Shown: positions 46,142 through 62,029, counted from the stretch's first letter. The stretch is DNA of 64,000 nt from Ridgeia piscesae (GCA_025642075.2 JAODUO010000072.1:385001-449000); one strand, 5' to 3'. A program made the numbers and translations. The notes: a model not told the origin generated them from the letters alone.

Positions 46142-49100
46142 TGTCGCATGTGTACATTTTACGGTGTACACCAGCGTAGGAAAACATGGAAAGGAACAAT
46201 AATAGCTAGGACATTCTTATTGTTAATTGCTTAATTTTCTTGAATGTGTTTCTCTGTGTGTTTCTCTGCAATTTTTCCCTAGGATCATAACAGTTTACAT
46301 GTCTACAGCAATCAATATCATAATTACGACATATAGTTGTATGAGTAAAAATACGTGCTTTTAATATATTGTTTTATTCTTGAATCTCTTTAAAACTGCA
46401 TAGGAGGCTCTGACGTTACATCCTTTATTCCACTAAAAACACTATTGTATATTGAATATCCATAATATTTTAGGTCTCGTTAGTATGAGATTAAATAGTA
46501 CGCAACGTGCCTAAAATTGTCATTTTAAATTGTAAATTCCGTTTCCCACCTCGTTGTTGGTGTCGGGTTGCGTGGCGCTGACGTCGTTCTCGGCTGGTGC
46601 GGCGTACGGTCGCGAGGAGGCGTCGGCGTCGGCCGTCTGGCGACTCTTGCCGCCACCACACGCGAGCAGTGTGGCCAGGAAGGCCGGGCGACGCTTCTCC
46701 TTCGCGCGTCGGATCTTCTCCTGACGGTGCTTCCACACGGCCGCCACACGCCGCTTCATCGCCTCCTGTTCGTCGTCGTCATCGATCGCCTTGTCGTCGT
46801 CATCCAGGTTCTGACCGATGCTCATCATGAACTGGCCAACCTGCGTGCGGACACAGGCACACCACGAACAAGTTAAGATATTACAAAAACCTTAAAATGA
46901 GATCGGGACGAGCAGATTTGCAGGAAACCGTTATTTCATCCTCGTAAACAAACCCAGACTGAGATAAGATGGATACCTTTTATTCAAGAAATGCAGAATT
47001 TAGCCGAGTCGAACTTCGTCACCCGAGTCAACATGGCAAATAGCCGCCCCAACTTGAAGACGGAAAACTAGTACCTGGGAATTCCAGTATAATCGCCCCA
47101 GCAACTGAAACGTTTATGTATCCGAATATTTGCTTCTATATCCCAAACAATGCATATAACACGAACAGCGGATGGTTGAAATCACCCCAAATTATATCAC
47201 ATCACCGGAGGCCAACCACATTCCTCGTGGGCCATGTCATCAGTTGAGCTCAAATTCAGAATGTTCCAAAGGTATCAGCCAGTGGTACTGAGGCCTGGTA
47301 CTAATGTAATCATCAGCAGCGACCCGTGGAGCGCGATGATGCGTTACTGACATGAAACAATGGTCTCCGTTAGAGGGTAAGATTTTTCGCGAATTTCAAC
47401 AACCATCTGAGTGCGCATCAGAAAACGGGCTGGGCATGCTGTTGGAGATCTAAGACAAAACTCCGATTTTTTTATTGGACTTCGGAAGAACACATATAGG
47501 GGATGCTATTGGGTATATAAGGCGAACATCCGGAAGAGCTGTCTCTACTCGGACGTATTTACAGAAATCCGGGCAATCGGGGATGGTTGGTAGGCGACCG
47601 CATCACCTACTGCAGAAGTGCCCCAGGGAGCGGCTCTCCCAGTCATTCAGTCATTGACATTATAGTTTTAGTATTAATCATGAACTGAACTAGTCTACTA
47701 TTAATTTTATTCATCTATTGATGATTTTATTTATCAGTGAAATTGAATGTACAATTTATTTATTCATCTATTTATTATACTTATTTTATTAACTTATTTT
47801 AGCCTAACGATACATCAAGCTGCAGAACTTAATGTATTTATCTGTTTATCATGATTATTTTATTAACTTTAGCGCACAATGACGACATAAACTGCAGGAT
47901 AATGAAATCTCACTTGTTAGCAGTATAGTCTTGAAGCAGGTGTGCCACCTACACCCGACACCCACCTTAGCGAGCGACTCCTTGTTGCCCGTCACCCCCA
48001 CGGCGTCCCGATGGAGCCGCGCCCACTCCTGGATGGCGAGGTCGAGGTTGCGCCGGTTGAGTGAGCGGTCGGCGGCCGCCGCCTCGATCGAGCCGAGCCG
48101 CTTCATCTTCTTCAGTTGGTCCTTCTTGCCGGACACGGCGAGGTGCAGCGCCGTGTGGCCGAAGTCGTTGCGCGCGCGCGGGTCGCCGCCGGCGTCCAGC
48201 ACCATGGCGACGAGCTCGTCGTTGCCGTAGCCGGCGACCAGCAGCATGGCGCTCATGCCGAGGACGTTCTTCTGGTTGACATCGACCCCAGCCGTCAGCA
48301 GCAGCTGGATGACCTCCAGGCTGCGCGTGCCTGCAATGGGGATGCACAACTGTAGCAGAGGTAGTGAACCAAAGGGCTCGGCCACGCTAGTACACGCCAT
48401 TTTGTATACGGAAGGCGCCCTCACACGGATGGAACCATATTTTGTTTTACGTAATTATAAATACAAACGCATTCAAATCACGTGTCTATGATATTGCTAA
48501 CAAGTATTTCCTATGACATGCTAACCCATTTATTACAACGATAGTGACACACGTGTACATTTGCCATTTTTAGAAGATTGTTAGTTACTGTTTCCATCCA
48601 CGTGAGGCCGCTGATCACTTTGCAAAATGGTTTCTCCATGTTAAATCCCATAATGTCCCAGCTCCTTTCTGACAACTCTGAATTTAGTCCATAAAGTATT
48701 AATGTAGATTCGCGTTTACGTAGAATTAGGCCACTGCCATCACGGAGTGTTTCTTAAAGGTGTTGCAGCACCCTGGTTTCACCCAACGGTTTATGGTAGT
48801 CGTGTGCAGTGTAGTCCCCGGGAGAGGGAGACCAGCAAAAAGACGGAGAGACAGTGTGAAGACGGACATGGAGGAGAGGGAGCTGACAGAAGACGTGCAA
48901 GACAGTAAGTGGCGACGACTCCTACAGTCAAAGCCGACCTCGTGAGGGTAATGACGATGACAGAAGAACTATCCTAATCCTATGTAGATGTAGGTATACA
49001 CCTCGCTCACATTACGTAGTCCAGAATGAAGTACGTTAACAACTGTTGAACAGTGCACACAGCAGGACGATTAAACTAACACATAAGTGATCATCTCCGC

Positions 49101-52100
49101 ATAAGACAAGGTTCTGTGTTTAGTCAAATTGTGTTTAGGCATCGTGATTTTTCTCACACATGCAAGGATACAACGTCAACCTCTTTTCTCACCTCCAAAA
49201 GCGTAGCCCAGGGCAGTGCTCTTCTGCAGGTCGAGCGCGCGCACGTTGGCGCCGTTCTTCAGCAGTAGCGTCACAGCCTCGATGTTGCCGTGGAACGATG
49301 ACGTCATCAGCGCCGTCGTGTTCAACGAAGCGAAGGCGAAGTCGACGTGGGCGCCATGTTCCAGCAGCACCTGGCACAAGTGTACAGAAGGGAGTCTAGT
49401 GCGGACACAATAGGCCTAGTTGAACGTGTGAAATTACAAATATGCCGGTGTACAGCAACGAACAGTTAGTTACAAATGGCACAGCTACAAGAGACACAAC
49501 AGATCAAATCATCACAGGATTTGTATTGCCTTCGAATGTGAGGACAACATCTGGTACGTTAGAGAGGAAGAGCTACAATTAAAACGACGATTTAAGCAAC
49601 CTTTGTATAAGCAATGATATTAACACTGATTTGCATACGACTGCGTGAACGCCAGGTGCCTTTATCTGTATCCTTCGTTTTGTTGTGCCATTTAGCTTGG
49701 ACATTCCATACTGAGGGTACTGACGCTAAAGAAACCACCTTATTAATCCTAGTATTAATAAGTTGTAGTAATGATTTGGTTTACCTCAGCCAGTATCGTC
49801 TTGTTGAGTGCGCACGCAAGGGCCATTGGCGTCATGCTGTCATGTTGTTGGTTGATGTCGGCTGTGAACATCTGGTTGAGTTCGACTCCTGACGAACACA
49901 CTTCGGCCAACTACAAACACATACGTGTCCCCGTACAACGTCTGGTGGAATACGTATATAATATACACCACAATGTCTTTATCTCTGGTCTGCCTGTCTG
50001 TCTTTCTCTGCCTGTGCTGACGATCAATTTTCGAAATGACAGTAGACTTGAAGAACGCCACTCAGTATTTATTTACTCTTAGTGGTCCTTGTTCGATGCG
50101 TTTATCGGTGATGGATGATCAATAATTATTCGTAATACTGGATTCACAATTACACGAATACCTGCATTAGCGTCAAAAATAAGCGGCTATTGGCACATTA
50201 TCACGCCAGCGATAACAATAATATTACTGATCCTTTGCCGCGAGCTTGAAAGAGCTATACCGCAATTATAACAGAGTATAAACAGACGAAAACAACAACA
50301 ACCCATTAGTCTACAGCTACAGACTGGTGGCTAGTTTCTTATGAATCCGCCGGGTGTCGCGCTTACCTGGTCGGCGTCATCATTCAAGATGGCGGCGTGA
50401 ACTGCGGCCAGCCGCGGGTCGACTGGTGCGCTTTCACGGCCTGTCAACACAGCAAGAGACGGGTCACTCACATGCACACATTCATGGCAAACAAACGAAC
50501 ATTTTTGTAAACTTAAATACGAATTTAGAATAACAAAGTATTTTTTTACATCTATCTAATGAACCAGAGACCAAACACTGCGGTTATCAACACTACATAC
50601 GTTTGATCTTAGACTAGCTTCAGTTCACCATTTAATTCTCGATGAAACGAACGCTGGGGCATAATGATAATGTGGCTCCAATTGGAGACTCAGTTTCAAA
50701 TTTATCAAATGATTGTAAATAACCATTATCGATATGCATTATCATACGGTAGACCAGTGACTAAAGGTCTACGGATGCAATGTAGAAAAAGAAGAGTAGA
50801 CATTAATAATAATATCAGCTTTATATATGTGCCCATCCACACGTCATGTGGACGAGAAAAAAACGTTTTGGATGTGTAGACTAAATCTATGAAAGGGTAA
50901 ACAACTTCCAAAAATCATATACATTGTCAATTATGTTTCCTGTTCTTAGAAAGTGATTGTCACGCATGTGTGTATATTACGTCATAATACACATCTCGAT
51001 TGCCTTGTGTGCACGTGTTGAATGACAAATGTTTGATCGTGCACAAAGGCCTGGGCGCAGGGACTGGCGGTCTCACACACAGTTAGCGTAGCAAACATAC
51101 ACGGGTAGACGCCACAAGCCAGACGCGAGGCACACACTAGTCAATATTTATAATTCGGGCGACAGACGAGCAAAGTGTATAATCCGATGTGGACCGTTGT
51201 TCTTTCCGCATTCAGTAGTCGTTCCTGACACTTGACAGACACGTTTCAGACTTAATCCCGTGCATCATCACGCCTTTGTTCAAACCGAACGAGTGACGAC
51301 ACAGATGACTACTTTATTCATACGAGTGTATACTATTGTATCGGTGTTTCGACATTGTTTACTGTTGTTCTTTGATATCTGGCTACGTATACAGAGCTGG
51401 CTTGAGTAAAAGGATGACAGTGATTAACGGAAATAGTATTGTATGTACGAGACACTGGGACGCATAATATGTTTAGTATTTATTTTCCTGATTGGTTAAA
51501 ATTATACTAAATTCCACATTAAACGTGGCCTATCTGTGTTTAATGTGTTAAAACATAATTGATATTATTTACGTCATTAAAACATCCTTAAATAAATCTT
51601 CTAAATTTGAAAGTGAAACGCAGTTAGTCAAGGATGACTGACTGACATAACGTAACCGTATGTAGACATATCGTAACATACAGTGAGTTGCAGTAATCAG
51701 TACAACAATAAATCTAACACGAAGTATAACTAACTCATTATCTGATTGCCAACACTAAGCGCTGTGTGTTCTGTTTAGATCAAAATGCATCGCAAATGGT
51801 CATATCGTACATCGTGATGTAAACACCTGGTCTTGAAAATTAATCAATTATGATTACGTAATAAAATAAATTATGGGTGGAATGGCCTGCTTACGGACAA
51901 CAACATGTGTCACCCACGATGACACCATGAGTGGGTATCCTGTCACCGGATTGCATAACGCGATAGCCATCTTCAGACCAATTAGGCCACTACCGCTGTC
52001 CACGGATACACCAACAATGGGCTCAATTATACCTGTGGTCAGCGTCTGGTCCAGGCACGGGTCTATCGAGGTGGTTGGTTGAATAAGGGACGAACAGGAG

Positions 52101-55100
52101 TGACACAACATTAGACTAATTGTTAGTCTCGTTCGCCTTCATCAACTCGTCAAGAAGAGAGTCTGGTTGATAATGCGTATTTGGACTACCGTCAGATTGC
52201 AGCACTGTTTCTGATTAATTCACAGGTTTTCGTGTTTACATAATAAACATTAATATTTACGCGTATAGTATGTGTGTTTTATAACAAAATTTAGTTACAA
52301 AATATCTCTACACAACATAAAAGGAAGAAGACGAAAAATGAGGCGTGCAGCATAATATCTAACCGGGTGATATGATAGACAGACTAACAGCGAACAATTT
52401 AATTCGGCAGTTGTATTGTCGTTGCTGGCCGACAAAAGTGCGACCGGTCGTAGCGTCAAGGTTTTCTCTACGACACTACTGTTACAGTGAACACCAGATC
52501 GACTTTTCTGTGAGGGTTTTAGTTGCATTGGTGCAACCGCGTCAAGACGAGGTGGAATGAAGAACATTCGCAATGGTTCGAAAGGACAGCGCAGATATTT
52601 GAAACACATTTTCTGAGTACGAATCATACATCACATTATTACGTCACGGCGTCTCACTAACATTAGAAGCAGTTACGACGGAGTGTTCCATTTTCACCTG
52701 TTTACCGTTTGTTGTTTTTGTTTCCTCGCTGTGTGTGCATTTGTTCTATCCACCGACGACGGTCGACCTCATAAATAAACCATTCACCATTGTATGGTGC
52801 ACAGACACACTCGCACGAACGGCTTTTTGTGTTTCTGTCGGTGTCTGGTGTAGCGTGCACGAACACTGGGCTGTGTTCTGCCGTCACCGAGACAGAGAGA
52901 GAGGCTTGCTCAAACTCCATATTTACGACCGCCTGCCCTGGTAACGTCGTTGTTGTTGTCGCTGATGTAATGATATCATGTAACAGTGACGCTGTTGCGT
53001 CGACACGTTGTCCATCGCTTGGTCCCCGAACTACTCAGGAGGCTAGCGAGGATATTAGCCTTAACTTCTATATGTGTTGCTATCTCAGGGCCGTCCTCAC
53101 CACTCTCATATCGGAGAAGATACCCTCGACTTCCCTTGTCACGCATGATGACAGAAGCAGTGTTCCGCTCTACTGCACACAAGTCTGCAGCACGTTCGCG
53201 TGTGTGTGTGTGTGTGTGCGGTACAATGTCCCAGTTGACACCGCCCGAGTGAGTCGCGACACGTTGAGTGTTGACTAACACCAAACATAGTTTAACACAT
53301 ATTATCGGATTTGTTTATTTGCTCGGGATTCATAAACTGAACGCGCTGGGCATTGAGTAGCATTGAACATACAGTGTTTTTATCTTGTTTGTTCAGCATT
53401 CAGAAAATTATTGATTGCGTTCACATATAATATCATCAACCACTAAAAAGGTACTTCATGTAAACATCTTCCAATTCAAATAACTTGCAGATTCTTTAAC
53501 GTCAGTGAACCGAATGAACTACAGAACTATACTACGCCCCCATAGTGTATTCTCATAACTGTCGTATGGAGGCTACGCCTTAAAACAAATACCATTACAA
53601 ACTCTCGACTGCAAATTCTTGAGGTCAACCTCCCAACAACAAACCGTTGTTGGGATTTGGGGTCAACCTCACGGCTTCCACCATTCGTTGGACCAACCTC
53701 CAATTTCCCGACACACACATCTTTCACGAAAACATACGGATGGCTTGTGTTTCTTGTTATGTTGTTTTTATAAGTTTTGATACTAACAGCACACCGAGTT
53801 TGCATCATAGTTTTGCACACGGGTTGTCGGGTAAGATTACGCGTCATGGAATATGACTATTAACAAAGTTCACAAAATAAAGATTTTATTTACCTGGAAT
53901 GAGCTTCATCGACAGTATAGTAATGAGCACATGTTATATCGCCGACCAAAGTGAGTAAACTCTGTGTTAAGTAGGTAAGCAAACAAACTAGAACGAAATA
54001 AGTCTGTAATCATTCACCGACGTCACACACCGGACTCGTACAAATGAAACGTGATCTGGGACACGTTCCGTATCAGACACAGCGACCTGAATGCCCTCTC
54101 GGCAACGTTGGCCACAAAAAGCGTCTCACCTCCAACCAAGGGCTGCTTCCCACAAACAAAACGAAGCGGCCGCCCAATCACCTGCACATACATATCGATT
54201 CGAGTCCCGTGGCTGCAGATATCATATCAGGCCCGCAGCGGATACCTGCGTGTATGACGATCAAGTGTAATCTTAAACTCGAGACCATCTCGACAACAAT
54301 GCCATTAATGCAACGTTATCGAGTTTCACGATGGGCCGGGCGAAGTTTGCACGGACTGTCATGAATATATTCATTACTTTTTATCGCGACGCTACAATTG
54401 TTTCGTTGTAATATGTGCATTGTACATATCCTACCATATCATTGTTTAAAATTACCATTATACTGAATTAAATTGTATTTATTTTTATATTAAAATTAAT
54501 ACTTTTATATTATATGGTTATACTAGATGCATGTGTTAAATTCTTAGTTCCCGTATATTTCACACCGTTGGTTTAGAAAACGAAGTTTATTTTGCTATTG
54601 TTAATGCTTATATATGTATCATACACGTTGTAAAGCGACACGAACAATTATAATTGGATCTGGCGCTATATTAAATAAATATGTTATACTGCCACGAGTA
54701 ATGCCGATATAACTCGAGAAGTGAAGCGATACTTCTCCATATCCCACGATAGGTTGTTATGGTTGTTCTTGCTAAGAGTGAGCTCTCTAAGCGAACCATT
54801 TTAATTTGAGGACTACCCGTTTGGTGCAATGAATGATCGAGGCTGATTCACGTTAGCCAAGGATATTTGTCTAGTCGAGTTGTCATTTGTTCTCACCCCA
54901 GTGAACCCTCATGCATACAATCTGACACAACACAGCAGACTTCAAGTAAAAAACGTTAAATTGATTGACCTTCAGAACAATGTGAATACATTTAGGAAAA
55001 TAAATCGAATATGTAACGGACGTTTTGGAAACACATGTACTGCTTTCAGTGCTTTGTATATTAGTTCCTAGTCGTTAGAGCAACCGCTGCGTCCTATTCT

Positions 55101-58100
55101 GTAGTCTGTCCCTTTAAGTGTGTTCAAGAGACTTGTTTATTGTGTTATGCATGTCTTATGTGGAAGTCTAAACTGTCACGCAAAGTCAAGCAGCCACTGT
55201 TTACCGGAACAGTAGAAACTGTGATTGTAACGAAAGACATAAACAATTAGACGGGTGTTTTACCAGAGTGCTTCGAGTCGTATTTATCGGTCACTGTCAG
55301 CAACATTTGACCAACTACACGACGGAGGTGTAAAGTCACTGAACAAATAAGAAGAAGACGACAGAGATTTGCTGGACTTGCTACAGACATAAGAATGAAA
55401 TGACATCTAAGACGACATTGTGACAACCAGCTCACGGAACAACCGAGAGAGGACGACTAGCAGCAACATACGCAGACTGCTGGAAGGACGACGGGGGCCT
55501 ACAGCAGCAACATACGCAGACTGCTGGAAGGACGACGGGGGCCTACAGCAGCAACATACGCAGACTGCTGGAAGGACGACGGGGCCTACAGCAGCAACAC
55601 ACGCAGACTGCTGGAAGGACGACGGGGGCCTACAGCAGCAACAACGCAGACTGCTGGAAGGACGACGGAGGCCTACAGCAGCAACACACGCAGACTGCTG
55701 GAAGGACGACGGAGGCCTACAGCAGCAACACACGCAGACTGCTGGAAGGACGACGGAGGCCTACAGCAGCAACACACGCAGACTGCTGGAAGGACGACGG
55801 AGGCCTACAGCAGCAACACACGCAGACTGCTGGAAGGACGACGGAGGCCTACAGCAGCAACATACGCAGACTGCTGGAAGGACGACGGGGCCTACAGCAG
55901 CAACAACGCAGACTGCTGGAAGGACGACGGAGGCCTACAGCAGCAACATACGCAGACTGCTGGAAGGACGACGGAGGCCTACAGCAGCAACATACGCAGA
56001 CTGCTGGAAGGACGACGGAGGCCTACAGCAGCAACATACGCAGACTGCTGGAAGGACGACGGAGGCCTACAGCAGCAACACACGCAGACTGCTGGAAGGA
56101 CGACGGAGGCCTACAGCAGCAACATACGCAGACTGCTGGAAGGACGACGGAGGCCTACAGCAGCAACATACGCAGACTGCTGGAAGGACGACGGAGGCCT
56201 ACAGCAGCAACACACGCAGACTGCTGGAAGGACGACGGAGGCCTACAGCAGCAACACACGCAGACTGCTGGAAGGGACGAGGCTACAGCAGCAACACGCA
56301 GACTGCTGGAAGGACGACGGGGCCTACAGCAGCAACGCAGACTGCTGGAAGGACGACGGAGGCCTACAGCAGCAACAACGCAGACTGCTGGAAGGACGAC
56401 GGAGGCCTACAGCAGCAACACACGCAGACTGCTGGAAGGACGACGGAGGCCTACGCAGCAACACACGCAGACCGCTGGAAGGACGACGGAGGCCTACAGC
56501 AGCAACACACGCAGACCGCTGGAAGGACGACGGAGGCCTACAGCAGCAACACACGCAGACCGCTGGAAGGACGACGGAGGCCTACAGCAGCAACACACGC
56601 AGACTGCTGGAAGGACGACGGAGGCCTACAGCAGCAACACACGCAGACTGCTGGAAGGACGACGGAGGCCTACAGCAGCAACATACGCAGACTGCTGGAA
56701 GGACGACGGGGGCCTACAGCAGCAACACACGCAGACTGCTGGAAGGACGACGGAGGCCTACAGCAGCAACATACGCAGACTGCTGGAAGGACGACGGGGG
56801 CCTACAGCAGCAACATACGCAGACTGCTGGAAGGACGACGGAGGCCTACAGCAGCAACACACGCAGACTGCTGGAAGGACGACGGAGGCCTACAGCAGCA
56901 ACATACGCAGACTGCTGGAAGGACGACGGGGGCCTACAGCAGCAACACACGCAGACTGCTGGAAGGACGACGGAGGCCTACAGCAGCAACACACGCAGAC
57001 TGCTGGAAGGACGACGGAGGCCTACAGCAGCAACATACGCAGACTGCTGGAAGGATGACGGAGGCCTACAGCAGCAACATACGCAGACTGCTGGAAGGAC
57101 GACGGGGGCCTACAGCAGCAACACACGCAGACTGCTGGAAGGACGACGGAGGCCTACAGCAGCAACATACGCAGACTGCTGGAAGGACGACGGAGGCCTA
57201 CAGCAGCAACACACGCAGACTGCTGGAAGGACGACGGGGCCTACAGCAGCAACACACGCAGACTGCTGGAAGGACGACGGAGGCCTACAGCAGCAACACA
57301 CGCAGACTGCTGGAAGGACGACGGAGGCCTACAGCAGCAACACACGCAGACTGCTGGAAGGACGACGGAGGCCTACAGCAGCAACATACGCAGACTGCTG
57401 GAAGGACGACGGAGGCCTACAGCAGCAACAACGCAGACTGCTGGAAGGACGACGGAGGCCTACAGCAGCAACACACGCAGACTGCTGGAAGGACGACGGA
57501 GGCCTACAGCAGCAACATACGCAGACTGCTGGAAGGACGACGGAGGCCTACAGCAGCAACAACGCAGACTGCTGGAAGGACGACGGAGGCCTACAGCAGC
57601 AACACACGCAGACTGCTGGAAGGACGACGGAGGCCTACAGCAGCAACACACGCAGACTGCTGGAAGGACGACGGAGGCCTACAGCAGCAACACACGCAGA
57701 CTGCTGGAAGGACGACGGAGGCCTACAGCAGCAACAACGCAGACTGCTGGAAGGACGACGGAGGCCTACAGCAGCAACATACGCAGACTGCTGGAAGGAC
57801 GACGGAGGCCTACAGCAGCAACACACGCAGACTGCTGGAAGGACGACGGAGGCCTACAGCAGCAACACACGCAGACTGCTGGAAGGACGACGGAGGCCTA
57901 CAGCAGCAACACACGCAGACTGCTGGAAGGACGACGGAGGCCTACAGCAGCAACACACGCAGACTGCTGGAAGGACGACGGAGGCCTACAGCAGCAACAT
58001 ACGCAGACTGCTGGAAGGACGACGGAGGCCTACAGCAGCAACATACGCAGACTGCTGGAAGGACGACGGAGGCCTACAGCAGCAACACACGCAGACTGCT

Positions 58101-60542
58101 GGAAGGACGACGGAGGCCTACAGCAGCAACACACGCAGACTGCTGGAAGGACGACGGAGGCCTACAGCAGCAACATACGCAGACTGCTGGAAGGACGACG
58201 GAGGCCTACAGCAGCAACATACGCAGACTGATGGAGGGACGAAGGCCTACAGCAGCAACACACGCAGACTGCTGGAAGGACGACGGAGGCCTACAGCAGC
58301 AACACACGCAGACTGCTGGAAGGACGACGGAGGCCTACAGCAGCAACATACGCAGACTGCTGGAAGGACGACGGAGGCCTACAGCAGCAACACACGCAGA
58401 CTGCTGGAAGGACGACGGAGGCCTACAGCAGCAACACACGCAGACTGCTGGAAGGACGACGGAGGCCTACAGCAGCAACACACGCAGACTGCTGGAAGGA
58501 CGACGGAGGCCTACAGCAGCAACATACGCAGACTGCTGGAAGGACGACGGAGGCCTACAGCAGCAACATACGCAGACTGCTGGAAGGACGACGGAGGCCT
58601 ACAGCAGCAACATACGCAGACTGCTGGAAGGACGACGGAGGCCTACAGCAGCAACACACGCAGACTGCTGGAAGGACGACGGAGGCCTACAGCAGCAACA
58701 CACGCAGACTGCTGGAAGGACGACGGAGGCCTACAGCAGCAACACACGCAGACTGCTGGAAGGACGACGGAGGCCTACAGCAGCAACATACGCAGACTGC
58801 TGGAAGGACGACGGAGGCCTACAGCAGCAACACACGCAGACTGCTGGAAGGACGACGGAGGCCTACAGCAGCAACACACGCAGACTGCTGGAAGGACGAC
58901 GGAGGCCTACAGCAGCAACACACGCAGACGCTGGAAGGACGACGGAGGCCTACAGCAGCAACAACGCAGACTGCTGGAAGGACGACGGAGGCCTACAGCA
59001 GCAACACACGCAGACTGCTGGAAGGACGACGGAGGCCTACAGCAGCAACACACGCAGACTGCTGGAAGGACGACGGAGGCCTACAGCAGCAACACACGCA
59101 GACTGCTGGAAGGACGACGGAGGCTACAGCAGCAACACACGCAGACTGCTGGAAGGACGACGGAGGCCTACAGCAGCAACACACGCAGACTGCTGGAAGG
59201 ACGACGGAGGCCTACAGCAGCAACAACGCAGACTGCTAGACGGAGGCTACAGCAGCAACACACGCAGACTGCTGGAAGGACGACGGAGGCATACAGCAGC
59301 AACACACGCGATTGAAGACGACGAGGCTCGCAGCAACACGAGACTGCTGGAAGGACGACGGTACAGCAGCAACAACGCCTTGGAAACAACGCTACAGCAG
59401 CAACACACGCAGACTGCTGGAAGGACGACGGGGCCTACAGCAGCAACACACAGCGTAAGGACGGGGTCGCGAAAACGCGACTGCTGGAGGAGACCTACAG
59501 CAGCAACACACGCAGACTGCTGGAAGGACGACGGAGGCCTACAGCAGCAACACACGCAGACTGCTGGAAGGACGACGGAGGCCTACAGCAGCAACACACG
59601 CAGACTGCTGGAAGGACGACGGGGCCTACAGCAGCAACACACGCAGACTGCTGGAAGGACGACGGAGGCCTACAGCAGCAACACACGCAGACTGCTGGAA
59701 GGACGACGGGGGCCTACAGCAGCAACACACGCAGACTGCTGGAAGGACGACGGAGGCCTACAGCAGCAACACACGCAGACTGCTGGAAGGACGACGGAGG
59801 CCTACAGCAGCAACACACGCAGACTGCTGGAAGGACGACGGAGGCCTACAGCAGCAACACACGCAGACTGCTGGAAGGACGACGGAGGCCTACAGCAGCA
59901 ACACACGCAGACTGCTGGAAGGGACGAGCCCGGAGCAAACGCATGCTGAAGCACGAGGCCACAGCGCAGACTGCTGGAAGGACGACGGAGGCCTACACAC
60001 GGTAGACCCAAAGGCAACAAAGGTAGATCGAGGGACCCGGAGAAAGATAGTTAAAGCCACAAGTGTTCGACACTAGTGGCAGATGTTAGTGAGTGTTTGG
60101 TCAAAATATAAACCGTTCCAATTACAATTCTACAACACACCAACACCTTACAGTATACAAGGTAAAACAGGTAAGTTCTTTATCGTGCAGTGTCCTGTCT
60201 TCGGGGCTTTTATTTCCTGGCGGATATGTTAACTTGAACACCATCTCGACTTCACTGGGAAACATTCAGTGACACTGCAATTAATGCGCAAAGACTCTTT
60301 ATACACATGTATCCACCTATCTAGCCATTCGTATAACTGACTGAGCTATAGAGCAACGCAGAGTGAACGAATTAGCCCACGGGTCGAAAGAGCGGCACAG
60401 GATTCGAACCCAGGTTCTCTCATTTGAGAGACCGATGTTTTATCGGCCCTCGGCTGTATGCACTATAATACAAATTTTACACTGCTGTTGTAGTTTCGAT
60501 CGCATCACATTTCTTTTTCGGTGGATGGAACTGCTTTGTATG

Positions 60543-60619
<77 letters not shown>

Positions 60620-61945
60620 CATGAGAATAACTTTTTTGTTTTGTGTGACCGGACTCATACACAGTTGTCTCTTGTTGATCTGCTTTACTTGACTCGGCCC
60701 TGTGTTCGCTGCGTGTCTGTCTGTACGACTGCGATACCGTCTAAACACAACCGGCATCGCCACTTATAGCGCATCTGTCTCTCTGTGGTAGGTGTCCCAA
60801 GCGCCAGTTGTGTGCCAGTGCGGCTTCGTTTCAGGGTAGCGAGTAGATCGCCACAATAAACACCAAGGCCAACACAAAGTGGACGACAATGTTTTTTACA
60901 GAACGGTTAGACTGAAAAACTGCTTTGTATGAACCGCATTACGTAGCTGAGGCCAATATTAGTTTTAAACCTAATATTTATGAGCGTCTGACGAAGTCGT
61001 CACAATTGTGTCACTGGTTTAATGACATCGTGCAACGGCCGGAGAGGTTTGCATACACGTTCACCTGTTTGGTGATTTAACTTCCCCAATTGTCTTCTCA
61101 CCACTCGTTTGAACAAGAAATGGCTTAGTATATGGAATTATTTACACACAGATGGGACATATTACAATAAAGAATCACATTAAAAAAGCTGAACAGGCTC
61201 GATTCACGGGTACTAATTATGTCGATTAACTCCTTCAAAAACGCCCAGATCAATAATTAATATTGTAGGATCGTGAATCATCAAGCGAACTGAAAGCTCG
61301 GAACTATTGTTAGTATTAGTGTATGACAAACATTTGATCACTGGGGAAAGAAATATGATCAAACGGTCAAAATCGTCTAGTGGATTTAAGAAATTTGAAA
61401 GCATAAATACTATTCTCTGACGTTCTTTATCGTATTATCGATATTTTCGGCAGATTTTTACACAACATTATATCCCCGTCACCCGGACAAGAGGCAGCGT
61501 GGAACGATACATAGTGTACACACAATATTAATTAAATAGTTGGCTTAACGCTCAACCACCCAGCAACGTGTCGGTGGCGAGTGAAGATGTAAACAACTAT
61601 GTCACCTGTGTAAGGCGATGGCCTGTCCGGAATGCGACCTAAATATGTACGCACTGTGTGTACGGAATCCAGTACACGATTCTAACCGTTTCAAAGGGAA
61701 ACATGTTAAATTAATCCGCTAGCATTTGTGTTAACTTATATAATTGTATTACTTGTATTAATCATGTCATCTAACGTTGACCTCTCTCTTCGTCGATGCT
61801 CTACAAGCAAATTTAAATTATCCAACATTTTTATTGGACAAACTTGTATTGTACGTCCCAGTGGTCTCAGACTGCATGTAACAATACCCCCATACTGACA
61901 GGCTCCAGTTGTTGGGCTGTATGTAAAGCGTAATACGTGCATAAA

Positions 61946-62029
<84 letters not shown>

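Noticed and set aside
47967..48355. Arg-rich frames on both strands around exon 5
   Set aside because: Wrong-frame shadows of GC-rich ankyrin exon 5.
55420..59949. 1509-residue protein-coding gene on the plus strand
   Set aside because: The frame is a by-product of a stop-free 44-bp tandem repeat. It cycles through all frames and tolerates 1-2 bp unit indels, and it has no domain. It lies inside an intron of a minus-strand gene.
60380..60470. Functional tRNA gene on the minus strand
   Set aside because: A B box and an anticodon-arm-like hairpin are present, but no A box or acceptor stem could be paired. A SINE relic fits better.
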